From Cyclina sinensis (Eukaryota; Mollusca; Bivalvia; Venerida; Veneridae), in NCBI GenBank assembly GCA_012932295.1, contig JAAONU010000009.1, positions 231,697 through 295,696 on the forward strand: DNA of 64,000 bases, written 5' to 3'. Shown here one piece after another: positions 1-12,000 of this stretch. The notes beneath the pieces were generated by a model that saw nothing but the letters and a program-made list of their open reading frames with translations, was not told where the DNA came from and ran no database searches. The position numbers and the translations under genes are program-made. The first letter of the stretch is position 1; each line of letters begins with the position of its first letter.

Positions 1-598
1 GTTCCTGTTGCAGCTAGACAAATCTAAAATTAGTAGGCCCACCAAATGTAGAATTTATTCTTCTAACTTACGTGAATAACTAAGCTAGAAGTCCATGGAT
101 AATGGCTGTAATTCATACACAGTTAATGAGGCAATTTTATTAAAAGTGTTTAAGGGTTATGGCTCAATCACCCAAGATTGATCAGATGATAACATCTGTA
201 AAATGTGTTTGCTAAATTAGACTGAGGTTGAATGTATAGGACCTTAAAAACAGAAGGAGCTGTTGTGGAGTAGTAAATTGCAGGACACTTTACCAGAGGT
301 CATGGGTTCGAATCCAGCAGTGGGGAGAGTTTCCAATGACTTTCCACATTCCACTTGCCTGGTGTATTTATTGATATTAAACCAGGAAGTTGTCATGGAT
401 TGATTAAAGTTTCAAGAACTTGGTTTTCCAGTTGGTGTACAATAGATAGGTTTAAACTAAACTGATGACTGATAATTGTATGACCTTTACATGAAGTATT
501 GTTATGTTTAATGAAATTGTTTAATTAGCGTCTAGTAATCATTGCTTCCCTCTGAAGACATTTGTCAGGATTTAACATTGGATGTTTTGTTATTACAG
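1..598 (+). other. WAC intron (partial, 3' part)
   Basis: This stretch precedes the acceptor TATTACAG at 591-598 that opens the first visible WAC exon, so it is the 3' part of a WAC intron whose donor lies outside the window. Apart from a tRNA-like SINE at about 255-420 I see no coding potential. Confidence 0.7.
255..420 (+). repeat. tRNA-derived SINE fragment
   Basis: A box B-like sequence (GGGTTCGAATCC, about 304-315) follows a weak box A-like stretch (TGTGGAGTAGTAAATTG, about 264) at tRNA-like spacing. About 100 bp of unrelated body follows. The arms do not form a convincing cloverleaf, so this is read as a SINE head rather than a tRNA gene. The boundaries are approximate. Confidence 0.45.
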
Positions 599-2861
599 CC
601 AACCAGACAAGTCAGTCAACTACTGTACAAGAATCACCAAGACATCATATGACCCAGTTACCAGAGGAGACCCTCGTATCATACCATCTACAGCAGCAAC
701 AGCTTCAGCAAGCTCAGCAGTCACTTCATGCCCCCTTACAGGCCCCTGGCACCCCTTCTCACCCCACTCACAGGAGTCCTTACATGAACTCTCAGAACAG
801 TATACACCTTCCAAATTCAAGCCCGCAACCAGTTGTCTCCATGTCGACGGTGGTATCGCCTGTCGCTATGACGACAGGGTCAACTTCTATACCTATCACT
901 CATACAGGAAATCAAATACATAGAGGAAATACTGTGTATGGGAAGTTTTTAGGATCACAGAATCAGAGTTCTGCCCCTTCTTTTCAACATTCAATGGATG
1001 AAATGGTGGGGGAGAACTCTAGAGGAGTGGAAGGTGGAGGAGGGAGTGAGCGTTCTTGGTAAGTATACTTCACAACTTTTACAAATGAAACATAACTGTT
1101 AGATCAGCAACTTCACCAATTTAACTCTCATTTGTTATTAGAGTTGAAGACAAACTTTCTTATATCTAACATTGCTAGGGGACTGAGATTTGAAATAGGT
1201 GTAATTTTTTTTTTTCTGTGGGGGTGGGGGGACTGAAGGGTCAAGATTTGTTTTTGGCATTCTAGCAGATCTTATGAAATATTGAGTTTATTTCATTTAA
1301 ATGGAAGTATCTGCACTCATGGTAATTAATTGAATGATCAAGAAACATATATGTTGCAATATTTCAGTTAGTTGTAATATTTCAGTTAGTTGAGTATGTT
1401 TGTACAGTAGAGTGAACAGATTTGCCCAAATTTCTTCATGCCCCACCCTACTCCCAAGAGCCTGTACATGTACCATCAGAATAGTGTACGTCTTCCAGAT
1501 TTATCCTGCTATTAATACTCTAGTCAGCAATGGTAAAACCAGCTTTGTATACTTTTACAGTTGCAGCCCTACCCCTAGTGATACAAGCTCCCAAGGAGCC
1601 CCTGTGGACCCTGATATGTTCTCTGCCAACCTGGGTCAGAAGGAAACCAATCTGATGTCATCCCTCAGTCAGTATTATAATGAAAACTCGGTGTCTCATG
1701 TTACTGGTTGGCAAGGGGATTTATTTGAAAAACAGGTATGTGTTTTTTTTTGTTTACATGTAAAGTTTAGTTTTGAGTTTTAAATGCTCATCTAGTTCAG
1801 TTTGTAATATGTTGACTCAGTTATGAAAGTAGCAATATTAATGTTTTCACTTGAGGCTACAAAAGAGTAACATGATAGTAGTAATATAGTTACCATAAGC
1901 TGAAATTGACACATATTTAGTATTAATACTCCATCAGTTTCGATATTGTTGATTGCTGGTAAGAGTTAAAGTTTCCAGTTTGCCCACTTAAACTAACTTT
2001 GTCTTGAGTGATAGCGATTTCATATCTTTTTCATTTTACATTTTCCAGGCTCGTTTTTATAATGAAGAGGCCCTGAAAATAGGTAGTCTAATCAGTAGTC
2101 AGGTATCTGTGGAGTTAAAGAGGGCAAGATCATTGGTACGAGTGGAAGAGATACAGGCAACTCTGCATGAACAAAGGTACGCTTTTGGCACTTAGAATAC
2201 TAGAAACTAACTGCACTCTGGACTTCCATCCATAGTGGCCTTTCTGTAAATACAGACCTAATTACTGTGAAATTTTGAGGGTTTTTAAAAGCATGGCTGG
2301 AAAATTACAGAAGTTTCAAGACTGAAAATTGATTTAGTAATGGGTCAGAAGTGATGTCTGAATCTTAATTATAATGGCTGTATAAAAATCATCCTCAAGA
2401 GAAACAAAGTGAGGCAGAAATGCTTGGTTTACAGTTCTTACGAGTTCACATTATTTCTTTTAAGAATACACTTTTGATGTTGACAGTCCCCACCTCTTGC
2501 TCTAAAGTTTGTTGAATTTAAAAGGGGTTGGGGACTGCAAGAGGAAAGAGCATTGCTCATATGTATGTTGTCTTATGTTTTTTTCAAAGATTATTCCTTG
2601 TTTAGGAATGCTTTCAGTAAATTTCAGCTAAGAATTTGTAATTAGTACTTTATGAACTCCACTAAGTATAGAAACAATGGGCTCAGTTACTGCATCCTTT
2701 GAAGTAGTTTTATTTTCATAAAAAGTGTATTAAAATGTTTTTGATATTTTATGAATTTCAGGAACTTATTTTTGGCTCAGCAGATTTCCGAGCTTGAAAA
2801 CATGAAGCCAGTATCTTCAGTATCGTCTTTCCTCCCCTCGTCGTCAACCGGCACTTCCTAG
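599..2861 (+). CDS. WAC: WAC, WW domain-containing adaptor with coiled coil (C-terminal four coding exons)
   Basis: Coding exons: 599-1058, 1561-1735 (alternative start 1567), 2049-2176 and 2762-2861, stop TAG. All introns are GT/AG and the phases fit (2, 0, 2). The first exon encodes a Q/S/P-rich disordered linker. The second gives YYNENSVSHVTGWQGD and the last two a coiled coil with RSLVRVEEIQATLHEQR and FLAQQISELEN. This matches, from memory, the conserved WAC C-terminus (human: NHVTGWPAD-like, RSLVRVCEIQATLREQR, FLRQQIKELEKLK). WAC is known as a nuclear adaptor that brings the RNF20/RNF40 ligase to RNA polymerase II for H2B ubiquitination, and also acts in autophagy and mTORC1 control; the coiled coil is the RNF20/40-binding part. 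The WW domain must be encoded upstream of the window. The tail after the coiled coil is Ser-rich (SSVSSFLPSSSTGTS) instead of the human KNQNSFMV. Confidence 0.92.
1411..1512 (+). pseudogene. Decayed partial duplicate of a WAC exon, inside the following intron
   Basis: The reading frame at 1411-1512 gives HPTPKSLYMYHQNSVRLPD, which aligns with HPTHRSPYMNSQNSIHLPN in the WAC exon at about 763-822. The nucleotides align as well (about 1435-1506). An AG lies just before (TTTGTACAG, to 1407) but the frame runs from a TAG to a TAA at about 1513 and no good donor follows in frame. It therefore looks like a dead exon copy, though an alternative exon cannot be excluded. Confidence 0.6.
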
Positions 2862-3211
2862 TAAAGGGACAAAACTCTTGTAACAATGTGATACCATGTT
2901 CATTCTGGTTCATCAGTGAGCAAGTTAATTTGTTTAGTTACTGGTGAACAGCCCAGACCAAGTGGGGAGAGTTAGTTATATTGTAGATCTGTGCAGGGTA
3001 GTGACTGCTGGAATAGAGAAAGAAAATTCTATGTTGAATGTTAAAAATTGTGCTTCGAAAAAAAAAGGAAACCAGACAAGCCTTGTTTGACTACCTTGAG
3101 GAAAGAAGTCGGAGGGGAAAAAATTGACCAACTTCATTATGAAATCTGCTGTATATAGTGCAAGATGGGTAAAAATCTACTACAAACAGAGAGATGAAGG
3201 CTAAAAATAAA

Positions 3212-3262
3212 ATACCGTATTTATTCCATTAATCGCCCGGGCGTTTATTAGAATTGTAAAAT
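3212..3262. repeat. Short dispersed repeat fragment with palindromic GCCCGGGC core
   Basis: The motif ACCGTATTTATTCCATTAA followed by CGCCCGGGCG and TTTATTA stands out as GC-rich in AT-rich DNA. It resembles an element end that recurs in many invertebrate genomes, recognised from memory only. No partner terminus was found nearby. Confidence 0.3.
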
Positions 3263-4559
3263 AGCTTCTCCCAATTTTCATACTGAAGCCCAAAATTGTC
3301 AAGGTCATTTAAGATGGTTGCTTGTGCAAAGACAGAATATATGTAACTTTACAGATAGAGAACTGTGTCGACAGTTGCTGCAGTACTAGGACTAGATATA
3401 ACCTTCTGTACACTGTGATTAGAAATGCATTTCTCTCATGTTCAGCATCGTTCACAGTGAAATGGGTAGATTTTCTTCAATTATCTCTGTTGTAAATATG
3501 AATAAAAGGAGGGCTGGTCAAGCGTTTGCCTTTGCGACCAGTGCAGATCAACATCAGCTTGCCCATCTGTGCAGTCTGTGCAGTCTGATTATGGTCTACA
3601 CTATTCACCTTTCATTCGGTAAATTTTCAATAGGCATCTCCATAAACAATTAATGGATCTGTCCAAATTGAAAGATAGACAAGTCCATTTAAGAAATTTA
3701 GCATCAGGGTTAAAGAAAGGATATTACTATTAAAGAAGGCTATAGGATCAGGGGATATTACAAGGTGTGAATGCAAAAAGGTTCCAAGTGCTTTATAGTA
3801 AAGGAGCAGATAGATCTGTTTTGCAGTCATCCCTGAAATAATTACATTTATGTTCATATGTTTTTCTATGTAGAAAGACCTTTGGTTGTTCTAGTGTTCA
3901 GATCTTTTTAAGTTGTTCCATTCAATATCTTTTAGACAGCTATGTCTTGTTTATCATCCAGATGCTGATTATAAGAGAGTAGGGTTTGTTATTCATAGCA
4001 AAGTTGATTTTCCTACTCGAAGATTTGGCTCTATGTTAATTACTGCAGTGAACTTGGAGTTTTTTTAGACACTCCACAAAAATGTTTGTATGTCTTTGTA
4101 AAATCAGTCATGGTAACAATCATTTAACCAGAGGCACCATTTGAAGTTATGTTTTAGTATTTAAATGCACACTGCTTTTAAAAAAAATTGAAAAAAAGGC
4201 ATTATATTTTACATTTGTTGATTCCTAAAAGTTGAATTACAGAGTCAGAAAGTGAATTTCAGTTCATTTTATTTCATTTCATTGATGATTATAGGATTGA
4301 TACCAATGTTACACAGTGGTGAGATATCATTTGGTTATAAGAATTTTATTTAACTTAAGGATTCCCAAATCGCAGATGACACCTAATTGTTATTGTGTAT
4401 AAAGCTGTTGATTTTGTATCAAAATCTGTACCATACTGTCAAAGGACCTTGAAGTTTAACATTTAACTTCTTTTCAATAATATCTAGAAATAATAGAACT
4501 TTAGTGTTAAATCTAAAGTCAGAAAAATACTTATGAAGAGATGTGTGTGGATATCGCTC

Positions 4560-4762
4560 TTTGTAAATGGCTAAATATTCTCAACATTAAGAAGCTAAAG
4601 TTTAGTGACGATTTCAGTGGAATCATATCATAAATGGCTTAATATTCTCAACATTAAGAAGCTAAAATTAAGTTACAATTTCAGTGAAATCGTATCGAAA
4701 ATGGCTAAATATTCTCAACATTATATAGCTACAGTTAACATTCAGTAGAATCATACATTTAT
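4560..4762. repeat. 67-bp unit in three tandem copies
   Basis: AAATGGCT(T/A)AATATTCTCAAC recurs at about 4565, 4632 and 4699, so the period is about 67 bp. The three copies differ by scattered substitutions. No coding frame runs through them. Confidence 0.75.
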
Positions 4763-5174
4763 GCTCTTCATTTTATTGAGAGCGAGAGCATGAAACACAC
4801 ACACAATATTTATATCATCAGTTTATGTTGGGGTGCGTCCCTTCAATGATCTATTTGGGATCTTGAATTTTTAGGATGATTTGTTTATAGATCAGACTTC
4901 TATGATGTGAAATTTTACAACAAACACCGAATGAAAATTAGTTGCCAGATTTTTTTCTATATTAATCAAAATGTTATCATTTTAGAATAATAACAGAAGT
5001 TGTAAAAATATATGTGGGTTTCAAATAATAGGGACAAAAGCTTAATAAAAAAAAAATCAAGTTGATTTTAGAACTGTTTATTTATTATTGAACCAGTTCT
5101 TAATTTTTTTTTATTTCACCAGTGAATATACATGTATAAGCACAGGATACATAGATGAAATTTGAAACTTTTTA

Positions 5175-8017
5175 GCTCACCTGAGCTGGCTCAGGGTGAG
5201 CTATTAGGATCGATGAATGTCCGTCGTCCGTCGTCCGTCGTCTGTCGTCCGTCGTCCGTTCACATTTAGTTCGTTAACACTCTACTGGTCACATTTTTGC
5301 TCCAATTGTCACGAAACTTGGTCAGGATGTTTTTCCCAGTAATTACTTGGACGAGTTCGAATATGGGTCATATTGGATCAAAAACTAGGTCAAGGAGCCC
5401 AATAATAGAAAAATCTTGTTAACACTCTAGAGGTAATGTTTTTAGCCCAAATAATCTGGAAATTTGTCAGAAAGGTTGCTTCTATGATTTCTAGCTCAGG
5501 TTCAAATATGGGTCATCTGGGGTCAAAAACTAGGTCACAGAGCCCAAAAATAGAACATTCTTGTTAACACTATAGAGGCTACATTTTAAGCCCAGATAAT
5601 CTGGAAATTTGTCAGAAAGGTTGTTTCCATGATTTCTAGCTCAAGTTCGAATATGGGTCATCTGGGGTCAAAAACTAGGTCACAGAGCCCAAATATGGAA
5701 AAACCTTGTTAACACTCTAGAGGTAACATTTTCAGCCCAAATATCCTTGTAATATGTCAGAAAGGTTATTTGAATGATTTCTAGCCCAGGTTCGAATATG
5801 GGTCATCTGGGGTCAAAAACTAGGTCACAGAGCCCAAATATGGAAAAACCTTTTTATCACTCTAGAGGTAACATTTTCAGCCAAAATATCCTGGAAATAT
5901 GTCAGAAAGGCTGTTTTGATGATTTCTAGCTCAAGTTTGAATATGGGTCATGTGGGGTCAAAAACTAGGTCACACAGCCCAAATATGGTAAAACCTTATA
6001 AACACTCTAGAGGTAACATTTTTAACCCAAATTTCCTGAAAAACTGTCAGAAAGCTTGTTTTGATGATTTCTAGGTCAAGTTCGAATATAGGTCATCTTG
6101 GGTCAAAAACTAGGTCACACAGCCTGAATATGGAAAAACCTTGTTAACACTCTAGAGGTAACATTTTCAGCCCAAATATCCTTGTAATATGTCAGAAAGG
6201 TTATTTGAATGATTTCTAGCCCAGGTTCGAATATGGGTCATCTGGGGTCAAAAACTAGGTCACAGAGCCCAAATATGGAAAAACCTTGTTAACACTTTAG
6301 AAGTAACAATTTCAGCCCAAATATCCTTGTAATATGTCAGAAAGGTTATTTGAATGATATATAGCCCAGGTTCGAATATGGGTCATCTGGGGTCAAAAAC
6401 TAGGTCACTAAGACGAAATATGGAAAAACCTTTTTATCACTCTAGAGGTAACATTTTCAGCCAAAATATCCTGGAAATATGTCAGAAAGGCTGTTTTGAT
6501 GATTTCTAGCTCAAGTTTGAATATGGGTCATGTGGGGTCAAAAACTAGGTCACACAGCCCAAATATGGTAAAACCTTGTAAACACTCTAGAGGTAACATT
6601 TTTAACCCAAATTTCCTGAAAAACTGTCAGAAAGCTTGTTTTGATGATTTCTAGGTCAAGTTCGAATATAGGTCATCTTGGGTCAAAAACTAGGTCACAC
6701 AGCCTGAATATGGAAAAACCTTGTTAACACTCTAGAGGTAACATTTTCAGCCCAAATATCCTTGTAATATGTCAGAAAGGTTATTTGAATGATTTCTAGC
6801 CCAGGTTCGAATATACGTAATCTGGGGTCATAAATAGGTCACAGAGCTTAAATTTGGAAAAACCTTGTTTACACTCTACAGGTAACATTTCCTGCCCAAA
6901 TATTCTTGAAATTTGTCAGAAAGGTTATTTCGATGGTTTCTAGGTCAAGTTGGAATATTGGTCATCTGGGGTCAAAAACTAGGTCACAGAGCCCAAAAAT
7001 AGAAATAGCTTGTTAAGGCTCTAGAGGCTACTATTTCAGCCCAAACTATCCTGGAAATATGTCAGGAAGGTTGTTTTGATGATTTCTAGCTCAAATTTGA
7101 ATATGGGTCATGTGGGGTCAAAAACTAGGTCACACAGCCCAAATATGGTAAAACCTTGTAAACACTCTAGAGGTAACATTTTTAACCCAAATTTCCTGAA
7201 AAACTGTCAGAAAGTTTGCTAAGATGATTTCTGGCTCAAGTTGGAATATGGGTCATGTGGGTTCCAAAACTAGGTCACACAGCCTGTATATGGAAAAACC
7301 TTGTTAACACTCAGGAGGTAACATTTTCAGCCCAAATATACTGGAAATATGTCAGATAGGTTGTTTCTATGATTTCTAGGTCAAGTTCATATATGGGTCA
7401 TCAGGGGTAAAAAACTAGGTCACACAGCCTGAATATGGAAAAATCTTGTTAACACTCTAGAGGTAACATTTTCAGCCCAAATATCCTGGAAATATGTCAG
7501 AAAAGTTGTATCGATGATTTCTAGCCCAAGTTCGAATATGGGTCATCTGGGGTAAAAAACTAGGTCACAGAGCCCAAAAATAGAAATATCTTGTTAAGGC
7601 CCTAGAGGCTACTGTTTCAGTCCAAATATCCTGGCAGTTTGTCAGAAAGCTTGTTTGGTTGTTCACATTATTAGATTAGGTTAAAGGTCATGGAGGCTAA
7701 AAATAGATTTATCTACTGTACCTCATAAAGCCTTTATTTATAGACCAATATCTTTGATATTCAGTATATAGGTTCCTTGCATGGACCTCTACCCATGTGT
7801 AGGGTTTGAGGTCACTGAGTCAAGGTCAAGGTCACCATAGCTTGTAATAGATATTTCTACTTTCTATCATAGAGCCTTTATTTATTGACTGATATTTTAC
7901 ATATTTGGTTTGGAGGCACTTATATATTTTCAATTAAAAAATGAAATACTGCTTAACAGCAAACCTACAGCCAAAGTACTCAGGTGAGCGATCCAGGGCC
8001 ATCATGGCCCTCTTGTT
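5175..8017 (+). mobile_element. Non-autonomous Helitron/HINE-like element with a 145-bp tandem core
   Basis: The left end has AGCTCACCTGAGC (about 5174) and a GTCCGTC microsatellite at 5218-5260. The right end has CAGGTGAGCGATC followed by a hairpin, AGGGCCATCATGGCCCT, then CTTGTTT (to about 8017). The subterminal GCTCACCTG/CAGGTGAGC inverted motif, the tandem core and the 3' hairpin are the layout known for Helentron-associated elements such as bivalve pearl/CvA types; this class is inferred. No transposase or Rep/Hel coding is present. Related right ends lie at about 30635 and 34297, and a left end at about 33067. Confidence 0.6.
5236..7700. repeat. 145-bp tandem array, about 16 units, with 580-bp higher-order period
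   Basis: The anchor AAAAACTAGGTCA recurs at 5380, 5525, 5670, 5815, 5960, 6105, 6250, 6395, 6540, 6685, about 6830, 6974, 7120, 7265, 7410 and 7555, an almost exact 145-bp spacing. Variants such as TTTTTATCACTCTAG and CATGTGGGGTC return every fourth unit (for example about 5850 and 6430; about 5950, 6530 and 7110), so the array has grown by four-unit blocks. Confidence 0.92.
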
Positions 8018-10500
8018 TTTATATTTTTTCCTGGAAAGCTAATTCACAGATATTCATCACTTGTTTATTTATTATTTCACGTATGTATGTTATGTACTTT
8101 CATTCCAGCATTTAATTAGTGATGGAATGCTTTTTGTTAAAATTGATCAAATGTGGAAGGTTAAGATTAATTTTAGGAAACTTTCAACATTTTTTTTAAG
8201 TTTGTCCGATAGGAATTTAAAAAGTCTTTTTGACAGTTTTAATCTTTTTTTCCTCCAGAAATACATTGTAAGACCTTTTTAAGAATCTCAAAGAGGTATA
8301 CAAGTGAAAGCCTAATTTATGAATTACAGCACGAGTTTTTCCAGCTTACACTATTACTACTTTTATGAAGGCTGTAGGTCGAAATGTGTCCTTAAAGGAA
8401 CATATACAAGAAAAATTGCTGTAAATAAATTATAACGTATGGCAGAACAGTGACGTTGACGGTTCAAGTGTGCCATGCTATAACTACCGGTAAGCCTGCA
8501 GTTAAAGTTACACAGGATATACAGGCATGGTTTAACTGAAATATACACAAAGAACAGTGGAATTTTCTGTTCACTATGATATAATGTCAGGTTAAAGGAT
8601 AGGGCATTTTGCTTGTGTTATGGCTTTGCTTTGTTCATTTGTAATTTATTATAGCAAGAATGGGACAAGACATTAATACACAACTCATTAAGATGGGGCC
8701 ATAATTGCAGAAAAATTGTAATTTTTGAGTTTGTTTACAGAAAATCTAAAATCTATTAATCTCTGTTGTAAGGACTTTCTTGATATATAAGTGGTCAATC
8801 TAACCCAGAAAATTAAAATCAATTTGCACTGATATGTATGTATTTTTAGAAAAAACAATTATTACCAGTGTTTTTACTAGAATATATTTATTTCAAAAAC
8901 TGTTTTACTCTCATAAAGGAAAATTGAATATTGTAGAAAATCTTTTTTTTTTTCCCAGCCCATGTAAAAAATTTACATCAATATTGTTAAGTATATTTTT
9001 CTTTATATTACATCCATCTTAGAAAAGAAAGAATTCTTTTTTTTCTTCTCATTCAAATGATTTTTGAACATACAATTTGTCATGAAAGTTTCATGAAAAG
9101 CATGCATTATTGTCTTTTTTCGTCACTGATAGAATTAAAAGGTTAGTCATCAGTGACAAACAATCTCTGAGCATTGTTCATGTATTAAATGAGTCATGTC
9201 TTAGAAGAACAGTAGGAATAGTGAATGTGAAACAATGCTATCAGCTTCTGTACTTTACAGTACTTAGAACTGTTACTTTACAGTACTTAAAACTGTTATT
9301 TTACAGTACTTAGAACTGTTATTTTACAATATTTAGAACTGTTTCACTTTCACCCCTTGAAATTTTATTTAAAAATGTTATCTTGAAGTTAAAGAGAAAA
9401 TTAAACAAATAACTTCGTCTACGGGAGATTTGTAGTTATTTTGTGTGTATGTTTAGTGTGTGTGTGTGTGTTTTCATTTAGAAGAGGTATGCTGCCTTGT
9501 ATATAAATCATAGTTGATTATATTAGAAAGAAAGATTGTAAATTATATTTTACTTCTGTAAATAATTTGTTATTGAAAAATTATCAGTTGTACATAGGAT
9601 ATAAAAAGAGTGTGATTGGTACGAGTGTACTGTGAAAAGTGAATAATGTGACATGTTTAATTGAGATGTCAAGTGTAAATGGTGCAGTTAGAATGTTATA
9701 CATTTAATTACAGTGCAGGTGACACTTGCATGTAGAAATTTCATTAAGAAAAACAACAATAATGGAGCGACATAACTCAAGGAGATGGGACATTACAAAG
9801 TTATGATAGACTGGGAAATTTTATGTATGTTTGGAAGCAGTCATGGAGATGGATTAATATAAATGGTAAAAACTTGTTACCCAATGAGAGTAAACTATCA
9901 CTGCTTGTTCTAAAGTTGTTCAGCTGAATTAACTACTTGTACATGTAGTAACCATTTTTATAGAACAAAGACACTTCCAAGAGTACCGATTCATTTTTCA
10001 GACAACTTCTAGAAGGTTATTTAGTGTCGGATAGTTAAAACAGTTTGCAGTCATTTTGCGACTGCATTTTATCTCATGGGCTGTACAAGTTGGCTTTTGA
10101 CAACACTTGCATAGTTATATGATAATATGAATGTATATGTCTGGAGATCAGGCCATGTGTGCAAGGGATCAGTTTAAATATTTTAATATTGATTCTTGAA
10201 ATTCCATAGAATTTCCATTGTGTGCTTTGTACAAAATGTTTCATTTAGCTATGTAATTTATATGTACAAACTTAAGAGCTAAATAAAGGCTATGAACAAG
10301 TAATTCTCTCCTTGTTGGATTTTTACAAAAAATCAACAGTACAGTACTTCTATCTTGTGAAGAACTTGGTGTCATGTTTGCATCCAGTTCATAGTTACAT
10401 GCTTTTATTGTGAGTTACAAAGAAAGTGTGAAAGTGCATTGTTGAAACAAGATACTATAACAGACATGGTCATGTTTTTCATAAATTAACAGTTCAAGCT
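8018..10500. other. Non-coding, AT-rich; short 22-23 bp repeat near 9250
   Basis: No exon or ORF with coding character. TACTTTACAGTACTTAGAACTGT and variants repeat about four times at 9250-9343. A (TG)n run lies at about 9455-9471. The AATAAA at 10282 is the best candidate for the distal WAC polyadenylation signal. Confidence 0.5.
10282..10287 (+). terminator. Candidate polyadenylation signal AATAAA
   Basis: AATAAA sits in GAGCTAAATAAAGGC with a T-rich downstream stretch (TCTCTCCTTGTTGG), the usual layout for a cleavage site. Its assignment to WAC depends on the 3' UTR being over 7 kb long. Confidence 0.3.
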
Positions 10501-10679
10501 CTGTTTAGCTCAAGGTGAGATTTAGGCATACACTGGTGTCCAGCATCCTACATCTAACATCAACAATTTTCCTTCAGATCAAATTTGAAAGGAAAATTAC
10601 AGGAATAATACTTGGGTGACCGCCTTTTCAAAATTGTTCTGGTCCAGTTAATAAGCAGATCAGAAAAGCCAAAAATAAT

Positions 10680-11165
10680 GTAAAGAAATGTGTCCATAAG
10701 ACACAGATGCCCACTAAGTGGTGTTTTCAGGGGCATGTGGTCTAAGACACAGATGCCCACTAAGTGGTGTTTTCAGGAGCATGTGGTCTAAGACACAGAT
10801 GCCCACCAAGTGGTGCTTTCAGGAGCATGTGGTCTAAGACACAGATGCCCACTAAGTGGTGTTTTCAGGAGCATGTGGTCTAAGACACAGATGCCCACCA
10901 AGTGGTGCTTTCAGGAGCATGTGGCATAAGACACAGATGCCCACTAAGTGGTGCTTTCAGGAGCATGTGGTCTAAGACACAGATGCCCACCAAGTGGTGC
11001 TTTCAGGAGCATGTGGTATAAGACAAAGATGCCCACCAAGTGGTGCTTTCAGGAGCATGTGGCATAAGACACAGAATGATGCCCACCAAATGCTGTTTTC
11101 AGGAGCATGTGGCATATGACAGAGACGCCCTCCAAGTGGTGTTTTCAGGAGCATGTGGCATTAGA
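10680..11165. repeat. 46-bp minisatellite, about 10 copies
   Basis: The unit contains AGACACAGATGCCCACTAAG and TTTTCAGGAGCATGTGGTCT. It starts at about 10699, 10745, 10791, 10837, 10883, 10929, 10975 and 11021, a strict 46-bp period, then degenerates to 11165. Because 46 is not a multiple of 3, the open frames on the minus strand here are incidental. Confidence 0.92.
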
Positions 11166-12000
11166 AACAAAGGACATTAGCTCTAGTGAAAATAGAAAAA
11201 AGGTCACGTAGAACTAGAGATATTGAGCAGAAACAAAAAAAGAAAAACTAGTATTTTTAATAACAGTGATCCCCCTCTCCAACCTTCAAAAGCAATCCAA
11301 AGTAAGGTCATGCTTTAAACTATACTGATCAAGTTTAAATACAATCGGTTATTTGTGATGAAAAAAGCAATTATCTGAAACCATAGAGTTTAATTGATGC
11401 TGCCTACCTGCCAGTCCAAAGGCTGATGAGCCACAAATTAGTTTCAGAATGGATACCTGTCTGCCTGGAATAGAGGTAGGGACTTTGGGGAAATATGTAC
11501 AATAGATCTGGTATCTTGAAAGGCTGGGAGGATAGCACTTTTAGCATGGTCAATTTCACTATAATTTATTGATGCTTGAGCTACCACTCATTCTGTGTAG
11601 TTCAATTCTTATTGGACAAGCCCACATACTTGAATTTCATCCTGAAACAATAAAACCTTTACTGCATGAACAGTTTTGAAAACTATCCTGCATTTAAATA
11701 AATAACAGGAATTTTAATATAAAAGGATAAAAGAAAATTCTGTTCCTGTTCATTCAGTAATTTTTGCATTTTATGGTACCAAAAACTATTGTTTGGATGT
11801 TGGAAAAACAAGAAAAGCAATGTCATAAGATATGTTGCACTGATGGTACACTGAGATTATATCTTGACGAAAATTCAGCCATTTTTAACAGTTTTGTTCA
11901 AACAGGTTTCTAATTCAGGAAAAAAAAATATAAACAAATACTGGTATAAATGAAGCTGTTTTGACAAACGTTTATATTTTTTAAAATGATCTACATACAA
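11166..12000. other. Intergenic, nothing recognised
   Basis: AT-rich sequence between the minisatellite and the SINE. I see no exon, RNA gene or repeat structure. Confidence 0.5.

Larger units (their letters stand above)
2862..10320 (+). other. Putative WAC 3' UTR / downstream flank
   Basis: No coding exon is seen between the WAC stop and about 10.3 kb. An AATAAA at 10282-10287 followed by a T-rich stretch could be a distal polyadenylation signal. Closer AATAAA hexamers exist near 3204, 5043 and 8426, so the true mRNA end cannot be fixed from sequence. The interval holds a 67-bp triplication (about 4560-4760), a 2.8 kb tandem-core transposon (5175-8017) and a 22-23 bp repeat (about 9250-9343). 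Confidence 0.4.

Noticed and set aside
5236..7700. CRISPR-like regular array
   Set aside because: Units are contiguous 145-bp repeats without unique spacers, in animal DNA.
10560..11154. Minus-strand frames with HAPE/GGHLC-type repeats
   Set aside because: The unit is 46 bp, not a multiple of 3, so the frame changes from unit to unit; no coding sign.
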